Position numbers and translations under genes: made by a program
The notes under the pieces: model-generated
Database searches by the model: none
The model's input: only the letters and a program-made list of their open reading frames with translations
Told to the model about the DNA's origin: nothing
NCBI GenBank assembly: GCA_041391925.1
Contig: JAWKNA010000003.1
Coordinates: 496,001-560,000 of the forward strand
Origin: JBPOFM01 sp041391925
Lineage (GTDB): Bacteria; Bacteroidota; Bacteroidia; Flavobacteriales; Flavobacteriaceae
Direction: 5' to 3'
Length of the DNA: 64,000 nucleotides
Shown here: positions 43,789 to 51,745 of the stretch, piece by piece
Layout: each line of letters begins with the position of its first letter
Numbering within the stretch: the stretch's first letter is position 1

Positions 43789-44298
43789 TTACTCAAACAA
43801 CGCCTTCAATTCTGTTGCCTCATTAGGCTTCATTTTTCCAGCTAAAACCAAACTCAATTGTTTACGGCGCAAGGCGGCTTCAAAACGAGCCTTTTCCAAA
43901 TCAGTTTCAGGCGTTAGTTCTGGCACTTCCACAGGTCGTCCAGACTCATCCACAGCCACGAAGGTGTAAATGGCTTCATTGGCCTTCGTTCTTAGACCCG
44001 ATTCACGGTCTTCAATCCATACATCCATAAATACTTCCATAGACGATTTAAAAGCTCTTGAAACTTTTGCTTCAATGGTCACAACGCTTCCTAAAGGCAC
44101 AGAACGATTAAAAGCCACATGGTTTACGGAAGCCGTAACCACAATACGACGTGAATGACGACGTGCCGCAATACTGGCAGCCCTGTCCATGCGAGCTAAC
44201 AATTCACCACCAAAGAGATTGTTGATAGGATTGGTTTCGCTTGGCAGAACCAAGTCGGTCATAATCGTTTTGGATTGTTCGGGGGTTTTAGGTTGCAT
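43789..44298 (-). CDS. Acyl-CoA thioesterase (YciA-like hotdog protein)
   Basis: This 169-residue single-hotdog protein hydrolyses acyl-CoA to free acid and CoA. It has LVLPSETNPINNLFGGELLARMDRAASIAARRHSRR near the N-terminus, with the catalytic-loop Asp of the family, and VTASVNHVAFNRSVPLGSVVTIEAKV. It is probably in its own transcription unit, with a possible -7 element at 44321-44328. The 103 bases between the EnvC-like gene and this one hold nothing that I can support. Confidence 0.92.
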   Translation of the reverse strand: MQPKTPEQSKTIMTDLVLPSETNPINNLFGGELLARMDRAASIAARRHSRRIVVTASVNHVAFNRSVPLGSVVTIEAKVSRAFKSSMEVFMDVWIEDRESGLRTKANEAIYTFVAVDESGRPVEVPELTPETDLEKARFEAALRRKQLSLVLAGKMKPNEATELKALFE

Positions 44299-44320
44299 CA
44301 GTCATTCATTTAATGAAGCG

Positions 44321-44328
44321 CAAAGATA
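44321..44328 (-). promoter_or_regulatory. Possible -7 promoter element for the thioesterase gene
   Basis: On the minus strand TATCTTTG fits TANNTTTG exactly, 22 bases before the ATG at 44298. No clear -33 element was found. Confidence 0.4.
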
Positions 44329-44388
44329 AGACGAATTATATACTTTTAATCAGGAATTCCGATTATTGGAATAAATATAAAGTGAAAA

Positions 44389-45330
44389 TTAACGTAGTTC
44401 TTTTACCATTAACCAAGCAGACGCGTTATGCTCACGACGAATTTGACGCAATGCTTTCAAAGCTTCGTCAGAAGTTTGATAACTGGCGTAGACAACCTCA
44501 TGAAGTCCATATCTATTGGTACCAATCCTTCGAGCTTTATATCCCAAAGCTTGCAATTGCTCAACTTTTTTAATGGAGTTTTCCTCAATGCGATAAGCAC
44601 CAGCCACAATATGGTAATTGCCCGTTTGTTTATCAACAGATAAGGTGGCTGCAGGCAAAGGATTTTCAATAACAAAAGTTGCTTCCTGTACCTTGGCGTC
44701 CAACTGCGTGTTGGCTTCTTGTTGTGCCAATTGATTGTGAGCTTCAATTTGTTGGACATAATAATTGGAAGCTACAAATCCACCAACCGTCAATGCAATG
44801 AGAGCCACTGCCGCATATTTTAAGAAAGGACGTGCTGTTTTACGTTTTTCAGAGGTGATGGTAATTGGAATCACTTTCTCGATGGTTTCTACCTCTTCCT
44901 TATAAATCTCGCGTGTAACTGAAGTTGAAGTAAATTGTGATAAGCCGAAAGAATCGGTCAAATAATTCACATGATGGGAAGGCTCAAAAATGATTTTGCC
45001 TTCTTTGTTCAAGAGCAATTCACCAATATTTTGAAATGTCAATGTTTCACCCTGTACCAAATATGATTTGATGGATTTAACATGCTTATTGATTTTTTGC
45101 AATGCGGTTTCATAAGGGATTTTTTCAATTTCAGCAATATAACTAGATAACAAGCCATCGTTATGCTGTAATTGTTCATTAAAAGACAATGCCTTTTTTG
45201 GAGGGTAAAAAGCATGGGTTGATTCGTGTACTTTTGCGGACACCCTATGGGTTAAAAACGCTCCAAATTCTGGGATTGTCACACAGTCATAACGGTACAA
45301 TAAATCGCTTATGTAGTTTTCTAAATGCAT
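44389..45330 (-). CDS. HU-like CCDC81 domain plus SPOR domain membrane protein
   Basis: This 313-residue protein has an N-terminal prokaryotic CCDC81/HU-like domain (about residues 1-130: LENYISDLLYRYDCVTIPEFGAFL and GETLTFQNIGELLLNKEGKIIFEP), a transmembrane helix at about 170-190, a Gln/Ala-rich linker, and a C-terminal SPOR domain (about 233-311: GNYHIVAGAYRIEENSIKKVEQLQALGY). SPOR domains bind denuded septal peptidoglycan. The topology puts the HU-like domain in the cytoplasm and SPOR in the periplasm. This makes it a candidate link between the nucleoid or cytoplasm and the division site; the role is inferred from domains only. Confidence 0.87.
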   Translation of the reverse strand: MHLENYISDLLYRYDCVTIPEFGAFLTHRVSAKVHESTHAFYPPKKALSFNEQLQHNDGLLSSYIAEIEKIPYETALQKINKHVKSIKSYLVQGETLTFQNIGELLLNKEGKIIFEPSHHVNYLTDSFGLSQFTSTSVTREIYKEEVETIEKVIPITITSEKRKTARPFLKYAAVALIALTVGGFVASNYYVQQIEAHNQLAQQEANTQLDAKVQEATFVIENPLPAATLSVDKQTGNYHIVAGAYRIEENSIKKVEQLQALGYKARRIGTNRYGLHEVVYASYQTSDEALKALRQIRREHNASAWLMVKELR

Positions 45331-45433
45331 TGAAACAAAGTTAAAATTTTTTGATGCGAAACGAAATTTGAGCCTTACTATTTATTAACATTGTAGCAAA
45401 TTTACTGTTGATATTCATAATCAATACGATACA

Positions 45434-46537
45434 ATGACTGAAACCGATTTATTGCACCTTTTAGCTCTTCAGAACGTTGCCAAGATTGGTGACATCACTG
45501 CAAAAAAGCTCATCAGACATTGTAGTTCTGCGGAAGCTATTTTTAAAGAAAAAAAGAAAAATCTACTTTCAATTGATGGGATAGGTTCGACAACCATTAG
45601 TGATATTTTTGGGAAACATCATTTTGAGGCAGCTGAAAAGGAATTGAAATTTATTAAAGACAATACTATTGAGTGCTGCTATTTCATGGACAGCAATTAT
45701 CCCGAAAAATTAAAACATTGCATTGACGGTCCAATTTTGTTGTTCCAATCCGGAAACATCAATTTACAAAATCAACGCATTATAAGTATAGTCGGCACAA
45801 GGAAAATTACAACATATGGCATTGCGTTCTGTGAACAATTGGTTGAACAATTGGCAGTTTTTAATCCGGTGATTGTTTCCGGATTTGCTTATGGCACTGA
45901 TATTACTGCCCAAAAAGCCGCTTTAAAATATAATTTGCAAACGATAGGCTGTTTAGCACATGGATTGAATCAAATCTATCCAGGGATCCATAAGAAATAT
46001 GTAGCAGATATTGAGAAGCATGGTGGGTTTATGACCGATTTTTGGAGCAGCTCAAATCCTGATAGAGAGAACTTTTTAAAGCGCAATCGTATCATTGCAG
46101 GATTGAGCGAAGCGACCATCGTTATCGAGTCTGCTGAAAAAGGCGGCAGCTTGGTCACGGCCGACATTGCGAACTCTTACAATAGAGAGGTATTTGCGGT
46201 GCCTGGAAGAATTACGGATAGTCAGAGCGTGGGATGCAATAATCTTATAAAATTCCAAAAGGCTCACATGCTTTCGACCTCTTTGGATGTGCCGTATATA
46301 TTGAATTGGGAATTGGAGCAAAAGAAAAAACCAACCATCCAAAAACAGTTATTTGTAGAATTGGATGGACAAGAGAAAGTCATTTACAATTATTTAAAAG
46401 ATAATGATAAACAATTATTGGACATTATTGCCATTGAATGTCAACTACCCATTTTTAAGGTCGCCGGAATTTTGTTGAATATGGAATTGAAAGGGGTTAT
46501 CAGACCGTTGCCTGGAAAACTGTTTGAGGTTATTTAA
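45434..46537 (+). CDS. dprA: DNA-processing protein DprA
   Basis: This 367-residue protein protects incoming single-stranded DNA during natural transformation and loads RecA on it. An N-terminal helical part contains a helix-hairpin-helix-like LSIDGIGSTTISDIFG. The Rossmann core has IISIVGTRKITTYG, VIVSGFAYGTDITAQKAAL, LAHGLNQIYPGIH, FLKRNRIIAGLSEATIVIESAEKGGSLVTADIAN and a C-terminal winged-helix DprA_WH segment. Length fits the family. It is divergent from the CCDC81-SPOR gene and just upstream of the HicB-HicA pair. Confidence 0.95.
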   Translation: MTETDLLHLLALQNVAKIGDITAKKLIRHCSSAEAIFKEKKKNLLSIDGIGSTTISDIFGKHHFEAAEKELKFIKDNTIECCYFMDSNYPEKLKHCIDGPILLFQSGNINLQNQRIISIVGTRKITTYGIAFCEQLVEQLAVFNPVIVSGFAYGTDITAQKAALKYNLQTIGCLAHGLNQIYPGIHKKYVADIEKHGGFMTDFWSSSNPDRENFLKRNRIIAGLSEATIVIESAEKGGSLVTADIANSYNREVFAVPGRITDSQSVGCNNLIKFQKAHMLSTSLDVPYILNWELEQKKKPTIQKQLFVELDGQEKVIYNYLKDNDKQLLDIIAIECQLPIFKVAGILLNMELKGVIRPLPGKLFEVI

Positions 46538-46606
46538 TCGGTTTGATTTTTGCTATTAACACGTTGTGAACAAATATTTTGTATATTTACTAGCTTAATT
46601 TTTTTT

Positions 46607-46990
46607 ATGAATCAAAATCACATATTTACTGAAAAGCCCTATACCATTGAGCAATTGAAAATGTCAAAGGATTCATTTATGGTTAAAATAAATGTTATAA
46701 CAGGCCAAGAAGGAGACTTCTGGATTTCTATTAGTCCTTCTTTAAATGTTTCGGGTTATGGAGACACAAAAGAAGAAGCTCAAGAATCTTTCAAGCATCA
46801 TATGAACACTTTTTGGGAGGAATTGAAAAAATTAAAAATGGAGGAGCGTCACCTGATGTTGAGAAATTTGGGATGGAATAATAAATTTTATGCAAAGAAA
46901 CAATATTCCAAAGCCTTTGTAGACGAAAATGGTGTTCTTCAAGACTTGCAATCAGTAGAAATAAATTCTTTAGAAACTGCTGCTGCTTAA
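46607..46990 (+). CDS. hicB: HicB-like antitoxin
   Basis: This 127-residue protein has the HicB-type partial-RNase-H-like fold: SFMVKINVITGQEGDFWISISPSLNVSGYGDTKEEAQESFKHHMNTFW, with the hallmark GYGDTxEEA motif at about 54-62. A C-terminal part with no clear DNA-binding helix follows (LRNLGWNNKFYAKKQY). The ATG at 46607 is chosen; the frame from 46550 adds 19 residues before it. The stop abuts the HicA ATG, so the two are translated together. The order is antitoxin before toxin, the reverse of the classical hicAB. Confidence 0.8.
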   Translation: MNQNHIFTEKPYTIEQLKMSKDSFMVKINVITGQEGDFWISISPSLNVSGYGDTKEEAQESFKHHMNTFWEELKKLKMEERHLMLRNLGWNNKFYAKKQYSKAFVDENGVLQDLQSVEINSLETAAA

Positions 46991-47224
46991 ATGGGCAATA
47001 ATAGACCAGTTAAAACTTCGGATTGGGTTAAGTTTCTTATCGCCCATAACTGCAAATATTTACGAACTAAAGCATCTCATGATCATTACAAATGTCCTAA
47101 TTGCTGGCGAACAGTAACACATAGAGAAAAGGACAAAGAAATTCCAGCTATGCATTTACGGACCAATCTTAAAACTATGGGATTGACACTTGAATATCTT
47201 TATAATTGGATTGAAAAAAATTAA
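46991..47224 (+). CDS. hicA: HicA-like toxin (mRNA interferase)
   Basis: This 77-residue protein has the double-stranded-RNA-binding-like fold of HicA: KTSDWVKFLIAHNCKYLRTKASHDHYKC, in which the family's catalytic His is His30 in the ASHDHY motif, then a loop, and REKDKEIPAMHLRTNLKTMGL with the C-terminal helix. HicA cuts mRNA and tmRNA and is blocked by HicB. Two Cys in CPNC are unusual and may not be functional. The stop overlaps the convergent trpS stop by 4 bases. Confidence 0.78.
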   Translation: MGNNRPVKTSDWVKFLIAHNCKYLRTKASHDHYKCPNCWRTVTHREKDKEIPAMHLRTNLKTMGLTLEYLYNWIEKN

Positions 47225-48189
47225 TATCCAACCTTTCCTCTTACCCTTCCCAAAACCTCATCAGCCACCATTCTTGCTTTTTCTACACCAATAAATAATG
47301 CTGAATCTATTTCGTCGAGATTGTTTATATAATAATGGTATCGTTCGCGTTGAGCAGCAAATTTTTTGACAATCAATTCAAAGAGGGCTTGCTTTGCAGT
47401 GCCATAACCATAGCCTCCCTTTTCATAATTTGATTTCATGGTTTCCACTTCACTTTTGGATGCCAACAAACTATAAATAGCAAAACAATTACAGGTTTTC
47501 CAATCTTTTGGGTCTTCAAGAGGTGTGCTATCGGTTTGTATGGACATGATTTGTTTGCGCAATTGTTTATCATCCAAAAAAATATCGATGATATTCCCTT
47601 TGCTTTTGCTCATCTTTTGGCCATCGGTTCCGGGAACGAGCATTGTGTTTTCCTGAATCTTTGCTTCTGGCATTACAAAGGTCTCTCCCATTTTGGCGTG
47701 AAAACGGGCCGCAACATCACGAGTCATTTCAATGTGTTGCAATTGGTCTTTTCCCACAGGAATAATTTCGGCATCATACAACAAAATATCTGCAGCCATG
47801 AGCATTGGATACGTAAACAAACCTGCATTGACATCTTCCAGTCTGTCCGCTTTATCTTTAAAACTATGTGCCAATGTTAGGCGCTGGTAGGGAAAAAAAC
47901 AACTTAAATACCAAGTCAGTTCTGCAGTTTGCGGCACATCGCTTTGTCTGTAAAAGACAGTGTTGTCCACATCCAATCCAAATGCCAACCATACCGCTGC
48001 TGTTGAGTAGGTGTTGTGTCTCAATATGTCGGCGTCCTTGATTTGCGTGAGCGAATGCATATCTGCAATGAACAGGAATGATTCGTTTTTTTCATCATTC
48101 GCCATATCGATTGCCGGAATGATGGCTCCCAAAATATTTCCCAAATGTGGTGTTCCTGTGCTTTGTATGCCTGTAAGTATTCTTGCCAT
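47221..48189 (-). CDS. trpS: Tryptophanyl-tRNA synthetase
   Basis: This 322-residue class I enzyme charges tRNA-Trp. The HIGH-type signature is TGTPHLGN at about residues 9-16, and KMSKSKGN lies near 195. It also has DMHSLTQ and VGKDQLQHIEMTRD, both typical of TrpS. The ATG at 48189 (ARILTGIQSTG) is used; an ATG at 48219 is in frame and adds 10 residues not usual in the family. It is convergent with hicA and divergent from plsC, with overlapping promoter regions. Confidence 0.96.
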   Translation of the reverse strand: MARILTGIQSTGTPHLGNILGAIIPAIDMANDEKNESFLFIADMHSLTQIKDADILRHNTYSTAAVWLAFGLDVDNTVFYRQSDVPQTAELTWYLSCFFPYQRLTLAHSFKDKADRLEDVNAGLFTYPMLMAADILLYDAEIIPVGKDQLQHIEMTRDVAARFHAKMGETFVMPEAKIQENTMLVPGTDGQKMSKSKGNIIDIFLDDKQLRKQIMSIQTDSTPLEDPKDWKTCNCFAIYSLLASKSEVETMKSNYEKGGYGYGTAKQALFELIVKKFAAQRERYHYYINNLDEIDSALFIGVEKARMVADEVLGRVRGKVGY

Positions 48190-48235
48190 ATCAACTTCCC
48201 AAAAAAGAGGGAATCTCATTTAATTAAACCGAACA

Positions 48236-48266
48236 CAAAGGTAATTTTTTTAGCACAATAGCTCAA
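48236..48266 (-). promoter_or_regulatory. Probable trpS promoter
   Basis: On the minus strand TTG (48266-48264) and TACCTTTG (48243-48236) are 20 bases apart, a perfect -7 and a good -33 element. The predicted start lies about 40 bases before the chosen trpS ATG. Confidence 0.6.
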
Positions 48267-48276
48267 TTAATTTAAG

Positions 48277-48284
48277 TAGTTTTG
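48277..48284 (+). promoter_or_regulatory. Possible -7 element for plsC
   Basis: TAGTTTTG fits TANNTTTG exactly. Transcription would start within a few bases of the ATG at 48291, giving a nearly leaderless mRNA. No -33 element is seen. Confidence 0.35.
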
Positions 48285-48290
48285 ATTTCT

Positions 48291-49031
48291 ATGAAACTTA
48301 TCAAATACCCCTTTTGGATTTTGTACCGCATTTGGTTTTATATTTTGGTCACTTTGCCCATCATTATTTTATTTCCATTGTTAATAGTTTCAATTTTAAA
48401 GGAGTCTTGGTATCCGTATTTTTTTAAGTTAGCACGTTTTTGGGCTACGTTTATTTTATTGGGCATGGGTTTTCGATGGAGCATTGAACGCGAGCAAATA
48501 CCCGAAAGGGACAAAAGTTATATGTTCATTGCTAACCACACCTCTATGGCAGACATCATGCTAATGTTGGTATGTGTAAGAAATCCGTTTGTGTTTGTTG
48601 GGAAAATGGAATTGGCAAAAATTCCTTTGTTTGGGTTTTTCTATAAACGGACGTGTATTCTTGTGGATAGGGCCTCCGAAAAAAGCAGAAAAGGTGTTTT
48701 TTTAAGAGCACAAAAGCGTTTGAAGCAAGGTGTAAGTATCTGTATCTTTCCCGAAGGTGGTGTGCCGGAAGAACATATAGAATTGGATGAGTTTAAAGAT
48801 GGAGCTTTCCGTTTGGCCATCAATCACCATATCCCTATTGTTCCATTGACGTTCCTTGACAATAAGAAACGTTTTTCCTACACCTTTTTTAGTGGTGGAC
48901 CAGGAATAATGAGAGTGAAGATGCATCGATTTTTATCGACTGAAAATTTAACGATTTCTGACACCAAAACACTCAACGAAAAAGCACGGGGTGTCATTTT
49001 GGAGAAACTTCAGGAAAGCCATAAAAACTGA
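48291..49031 (+). CDS. plsC: 1-acyl-sn-glycerol-3-phosphate acyltransferase
   Basis: This 246-residue membrane-bound enzyme makes phosphatidate from lysophosphatidate. It has an N-terminal membrane segment, the HX4D motif in NHTSMAD near residues 76-82, and the FPEGGVPEE motif that replaces the more common FPEGTRS. The C-terminal half has IPIVPLTFLDN. The substituted GTRS may alter donor preference, but the catalytic His and Asp are intact. I use the ATG at 48291; a TTG at 48282 is less likely. Confidence 0.92.
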   Translation: MKLIKYPFWILYRIWFYILVTLPIIILFPLLIVSILKESWYPYFFKLARFWATFILLGMGFRWSIEREQIPERDKSYMFIANHTSMADIMLMLVCVRNPFVFVGKMELAKIPLFGFFYKRTCILVDRASEKSRKGVFLRAQKRLKQGVSICIFPEGGVPEEHIELDEFKDGAFRLAINHHIPIVPLTFLDNKKRFSYTFFSGGPGIMRVKMHRFLSTENLTISDTKTLNEKARGVILEKLQESHKN

Positions 49032-49059
49032 AAAGCCGCCCTTGGCACAGAGCAGCTTT
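49032..49059. terminator. Possible bidirectional terminator hairpin
   Basis: AAAGCCGC and GCAGCTTT form an 8-bp stem with one mismatch between the ends of plsC and the convergent anti-sigma-like gene. The T-runs are short, so this is only a possibility. Confidence 0.35.
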
Positions 49060-49106
49060 CCGTCATCATTGCGTGTTTGCAATAATTATCTAACCAACTA
49101 AAAAAC

Positions 49107-50642
49107 CTAAAACTTATAACTCAAACCGGTATATACACCAATAAAATAAGGTTTAAAATCACCAGAACTATTATTGAATGTATTTATTTGATACTTGAAC
49201 GTCGGCTCTACGTTCACCTTAATTTTTTCTGAAATGTTGTAATTGAGGCCCAATCCAAAATTGGCACTATAGCTCATATTGTTGATGTTGTTGGCTTCGC
49301 CAATTCGAGTTTCGGTACCATCAACAATAGAGTAAATTTCGTTTTTATCAACAATCAAGGTGCTAAAACCACCAATAACATTTACCCCTACTTTCTTATT
49401 GACCAATGCGTATTCAACTTCCATAGGCACTTCTATAAAACCAAAACGTTGGCTAATGGCTCCTTTGGTTTTAGTATTTATGATTTCGGGAGTGATATTT
49501 CTGTCAAGGCTCTCAGCACTCAAATAGGTCATGTATTCAGCATTTTCATTTGTACTGATGTTGGTCAACTGGGTTCTAGCATGGCTTAAAGAGTCGATAC
49601 TTTTAAAAGCGATAACGTCATTAGTGCTGTAACCCATATCTACTTTGTTGATACCCACTCGTATCTTGAGCTTATCATTAATGGCATAACTGCCACCAAC
49701 GCCATAACTCATAGTCACGTCACCATCTTTTGTGTTGTTCACAAACTGTTCATCAAGTGAAGAACCTTTGCCAAGAGAATTGAAATAAACAGGAGCCACA
49801 TTAGGTGAAATGTTCCATCTGTTTAGTTTTGTTTCCTTTTCATCTTTTTCTTCTTCGGTATTAGCTTCGGCTATGGCCTCTTCAATGCTTTTTTCTGTTT
49901 TTTCCTCATCTTTTTGGTCTTCTATTAGTATATCCTCCATTTTTTTGGAGGCATCGGTAACAGCGGAATTGGGATTACTTTTTGAATCTTTGATGAGTTT
50001 GTTTGTTTCAGATTTTTGATTAGGATTCACGAAATAGAAGCTGTCCTTTTTCTGGATATTGTAATCAACAATAGCATCTTTTTCCTGATTATTTTCAATA
50101 AAAGGGGTGTTTTTAGTGTCATCCGATTTATTATTTTGCCTGGAATTCTTTCTGGAATTGTTTGCAACTTTGGTATGATTGGCTTCAGAATCGTTTAAAC
50201 CATTTTTGTTGCTTCCATTTTTTTTGGAGTTATTATTGGCACCTTCATGAAAAGTTCCATTGGAACTCTCTTCATTGGCAATTTTTGATGAAGTTTCCAT
50301 TTGTGAATCAGTGGAATTCTTTCTGATGTCTTTTGAATTGCCTGTGTCCGATTTTAAATCATCTTTTGACTTGTCTGATGATTGCTTTTCAGTGTCCACA
50401 ATAGGGTTTTGAGTATTGGAATTGGAATCATTGAACATAAATTTAATTCCAACAGTCAACAGTAATGCTAAAAGTGCAGCAATACCAGCCAATTTCCACC
50501 ATAGCGGAATGACACGGCGCTTTTCATCTTCTTTATCATCCAAACTTGCTTGTATGTTATCCCAGACTGTATCGTCTGGGCTCACTTCAAAATCTTTAAG
50601 TTTCTCCTGAAATAGACGGTCTATATGTTTTTTTTCACTCAT
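49107..50642 (-). CDS. Anti-sigma-like protein fused to an outer-membrane beta-barrel domain
   Basis: This 511-residue protein has three parts. A cytoplasmic N-terminal region (about 1-45: IDRLFQEKLKDFEVSPDDTVWDNIQASLDDKE) looks like a Bacteroidota anti-sigma segment. A transmembrane helix lies at about 47-68. A disordered, Asn/Lys/Ser/Glu-rich linker of some 200 residues joins it to a C-terminal domain (about 276-511) of alternating beta-strands ending in YTGLSYKF, like an outer-membrane beta-barrel with a terminal Phe. It overlaps the sigma-factor stop by 1 base. It probably holds the sigma factor at the membrane and may sense envelope state through the barrel. The family is seen in other Bacteroidota, but its mechanism is not known to me. 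Confidence 0.8.
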   Translation of the reverse strand: MSEKKHIDRLFQEKLKDFEVSPDDTVWDNIQASLDDKEDEKRRVIPLWWKLAGIAALLALLLTVGIKFMFNDSNSNTQNPIVDTEKQSSDKSKDDLKSDTGNSKDIRKNSTDSQMETSSKIANEESSNGTFHEGANNNSKKNGSNKNGLNDSEANHTKVANNSRKNSRQNNKSDDTKNTPFIENNQEKDAIVDYNIQKKDSFYFVNPNQKSETNKLIKDSKSNPNSAVTDASKKMEDILIEDQKDEEKTEKSIEEAIAEANTEEEKDEKETKLNRWNISPNVAPVYFNSLGKGSSLDEQFVNNTKDGDVTMSYGVGGSYAINDKLKIRVGINKVDMGYSTNDVIAFKSIDSLSHARTQLTNISTNENAEYMTYLSAESLDRNITPEIINTKTKGAISQRFGFIEVPMEVEYALVNKKVGVNVIGGFSTLIVDKNEIYSIVDGTETRIGEANNINNMSYSANFGLGLNYNISEKIKVNVEPTFKYQINTFNNSSGDFKPYFIGVYTGLSYKF

Positions 50643-51184
50643 TATAATGTTTGCGAGTTTGGGCTCGCTTTGTACTGTTCTATTTTTTCTTTTAAAATCA
50701 AACGAGCTCTTGCTAAATTTGATTTTGAGGTTCCGGTTGAAATGTCAAGCATCTCTGCAATTTCCTTGTGTGAATAATCATCCAAGGCATACAAATTGAA
50801 TACCAATCGGTAACGATCTGGCAATTCTTGAATGATTTGGAGTAGATAATCGACCCCAATATTGTCATCATCAATTTCAATACTTACATCTTCAATCTTT
50901 TCTTCCCCTACAATGTCAAATACACCAACACTCCTATAACGCTGTAACGCTGTGTTGATGGTAATTCTCTTCATCCAGCCCTCTAGAGAGCCCTTATTTT
51001 TATACTGTACTATTTTTTTAAAAATAGTCACAAACGCATCTTGCAGATTGTCTTGTGCTTCTGCATAGTTTCGCGAATACTTTAAGCTGAGCGAAAACAA
51101 CTTACTTGCGTAGAGTTTATATAGTTGGCTTTGAGCTTTAGCATCGTTTTTTTTACATTGTTCTATGAGTTGTTCTAAACTCAA
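50642..51184 (-). CDS. RNA polymerase sigma factor, ECF type (sigma-70 family)
   Basis: This 180-residue ECF sigma factor has region 2 (SKLFSLSLKYSRNYAEAQDNLQDAFVTIFKK, binding the -10 element) and region 4 (LPDRYRLVFNLYALDDYSHKEIAEMLDISTGTSKSNLARARLILKEKI, a helix-turn-helix for the -35 element). The start is a TTG at 51184, as no in-frame ATG precedes region 2. It is coupled to the anti-sigma-like gene by a 1-base overlap. The pair probably controls an envelope-related regulon, possibly including itself. Confidence 0.94.
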   Translation of the reverse strand: MSLEQLIEQCKKNDAKAQSQLYKLYASKLFSLSLKYSRNYAEAQDNLQDAFVTIFKKIVQYKNKGSLEGWMKRITINTALQRYRSVGVFDIVGEEKIEDVSIEIDDDNIGVDYLLQIIQELPDRYRLVFNLYALDDYSHKEIAEMLDISTGTSKSNLARARLILKEKIEQYKASPNSQTL

Positions 51185-51220
51185 ATGGTATTTTGATTTT
51201 AATGCTTAAAATATCTTTTT

Positions 51221-51634
51221 TCACTCAACCACAGGAACCTCCACAATATAGTAAGTGTCGTTGCCATTTTCGTCTTCCCCTTGCCAAAACTTAAACACAT
51301 ACGTGCCATTGCTGGTCACCATAAAATTGAACGACACTTCAACTAATTCGTTATCAAAGGTTTGACAATCCCTATTGGGATATACGGTATTTATAATTGC
51401 AACAGTACGTTCGTTGAGTTCGCTCGAATAATAAAAATCATAAAAGAAATGGCAACCCGAAGGGCGATAATATGAAACATTAATTTGATAGGTCTCACCA
51501 AGCGTGAACTCTGCAGGTATATCTACACTTTCAATGGGTAAAATTTCAGTATAAAAGTCGTTACTGCTATCGTTGTCAACACTACAAGAAGCCAATGATA
51601 ACATAGTAATGCATAATAAAAATAGTCTTTTCAT
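51221..51634 (-). CDS. Putative lipoprotein of unknown function
   Basis: This 137-residue protein has a lipoprotein signal (KRLFLLCITMLSLASC, with LASC at about 14-17) and an acidic segment after the Cys, then a beta-rich domain with AEFTLGETYQINVSYYRPSGCHFFYDFYY, two further Cys and GTYVFKFWQGED. It may be a small immunoglobulin-like domain, but I recognise no family. The ATG at 51634 is used; an upstream ATG at 51670 adds 12 residues before the signal. It is the first gene before the sigma factor on the same strand, 36 bases away, so it may belong to the same operon. Confidence 0.75.
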   Translation of the reverse strand: MKRLFLLCITMLSLASCSVDNDSSNDFYTEILPIESVDIPAEFTLGETYQINVSYYRPSGCHFFYDFYYSSELNERTVAIINTVYPNRDCQTFDNELVEVSFNFMVTSNGTYVFKFWQGEDENGNDTYYIVEVPVVE

Positions 51635-51710
51635 AATTTTAAAAATAGATTTAGGAATCTTCCTTTTCAATCTGTAGATGCAAAAAGTACTGAAAGGTTG
51701 CGTGGAAAAA

Positions 51711-51739
51711 CAAAAAATCCCGATTTTTTTTCGGGATTT
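51711..51739 (-). terminator. Rho-independent terminator of recA
   Basis: On the minus strand AAATCCCGA (51739-51731) pairs perfectly with TCGGGATTT (51723-51715) around a 7-base loop, followed by a T-run to 51712. It lies just after the recA stop at 51746. Confidence 0.88.
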
Positions 51740-51745
51740 AATAGT

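Noticed and set aside
46550..46606. Longer start for the HicB-like protein
   Set aside because: It would add 19 residues outside the family's usual start and would place the coding region over the likely promoter.
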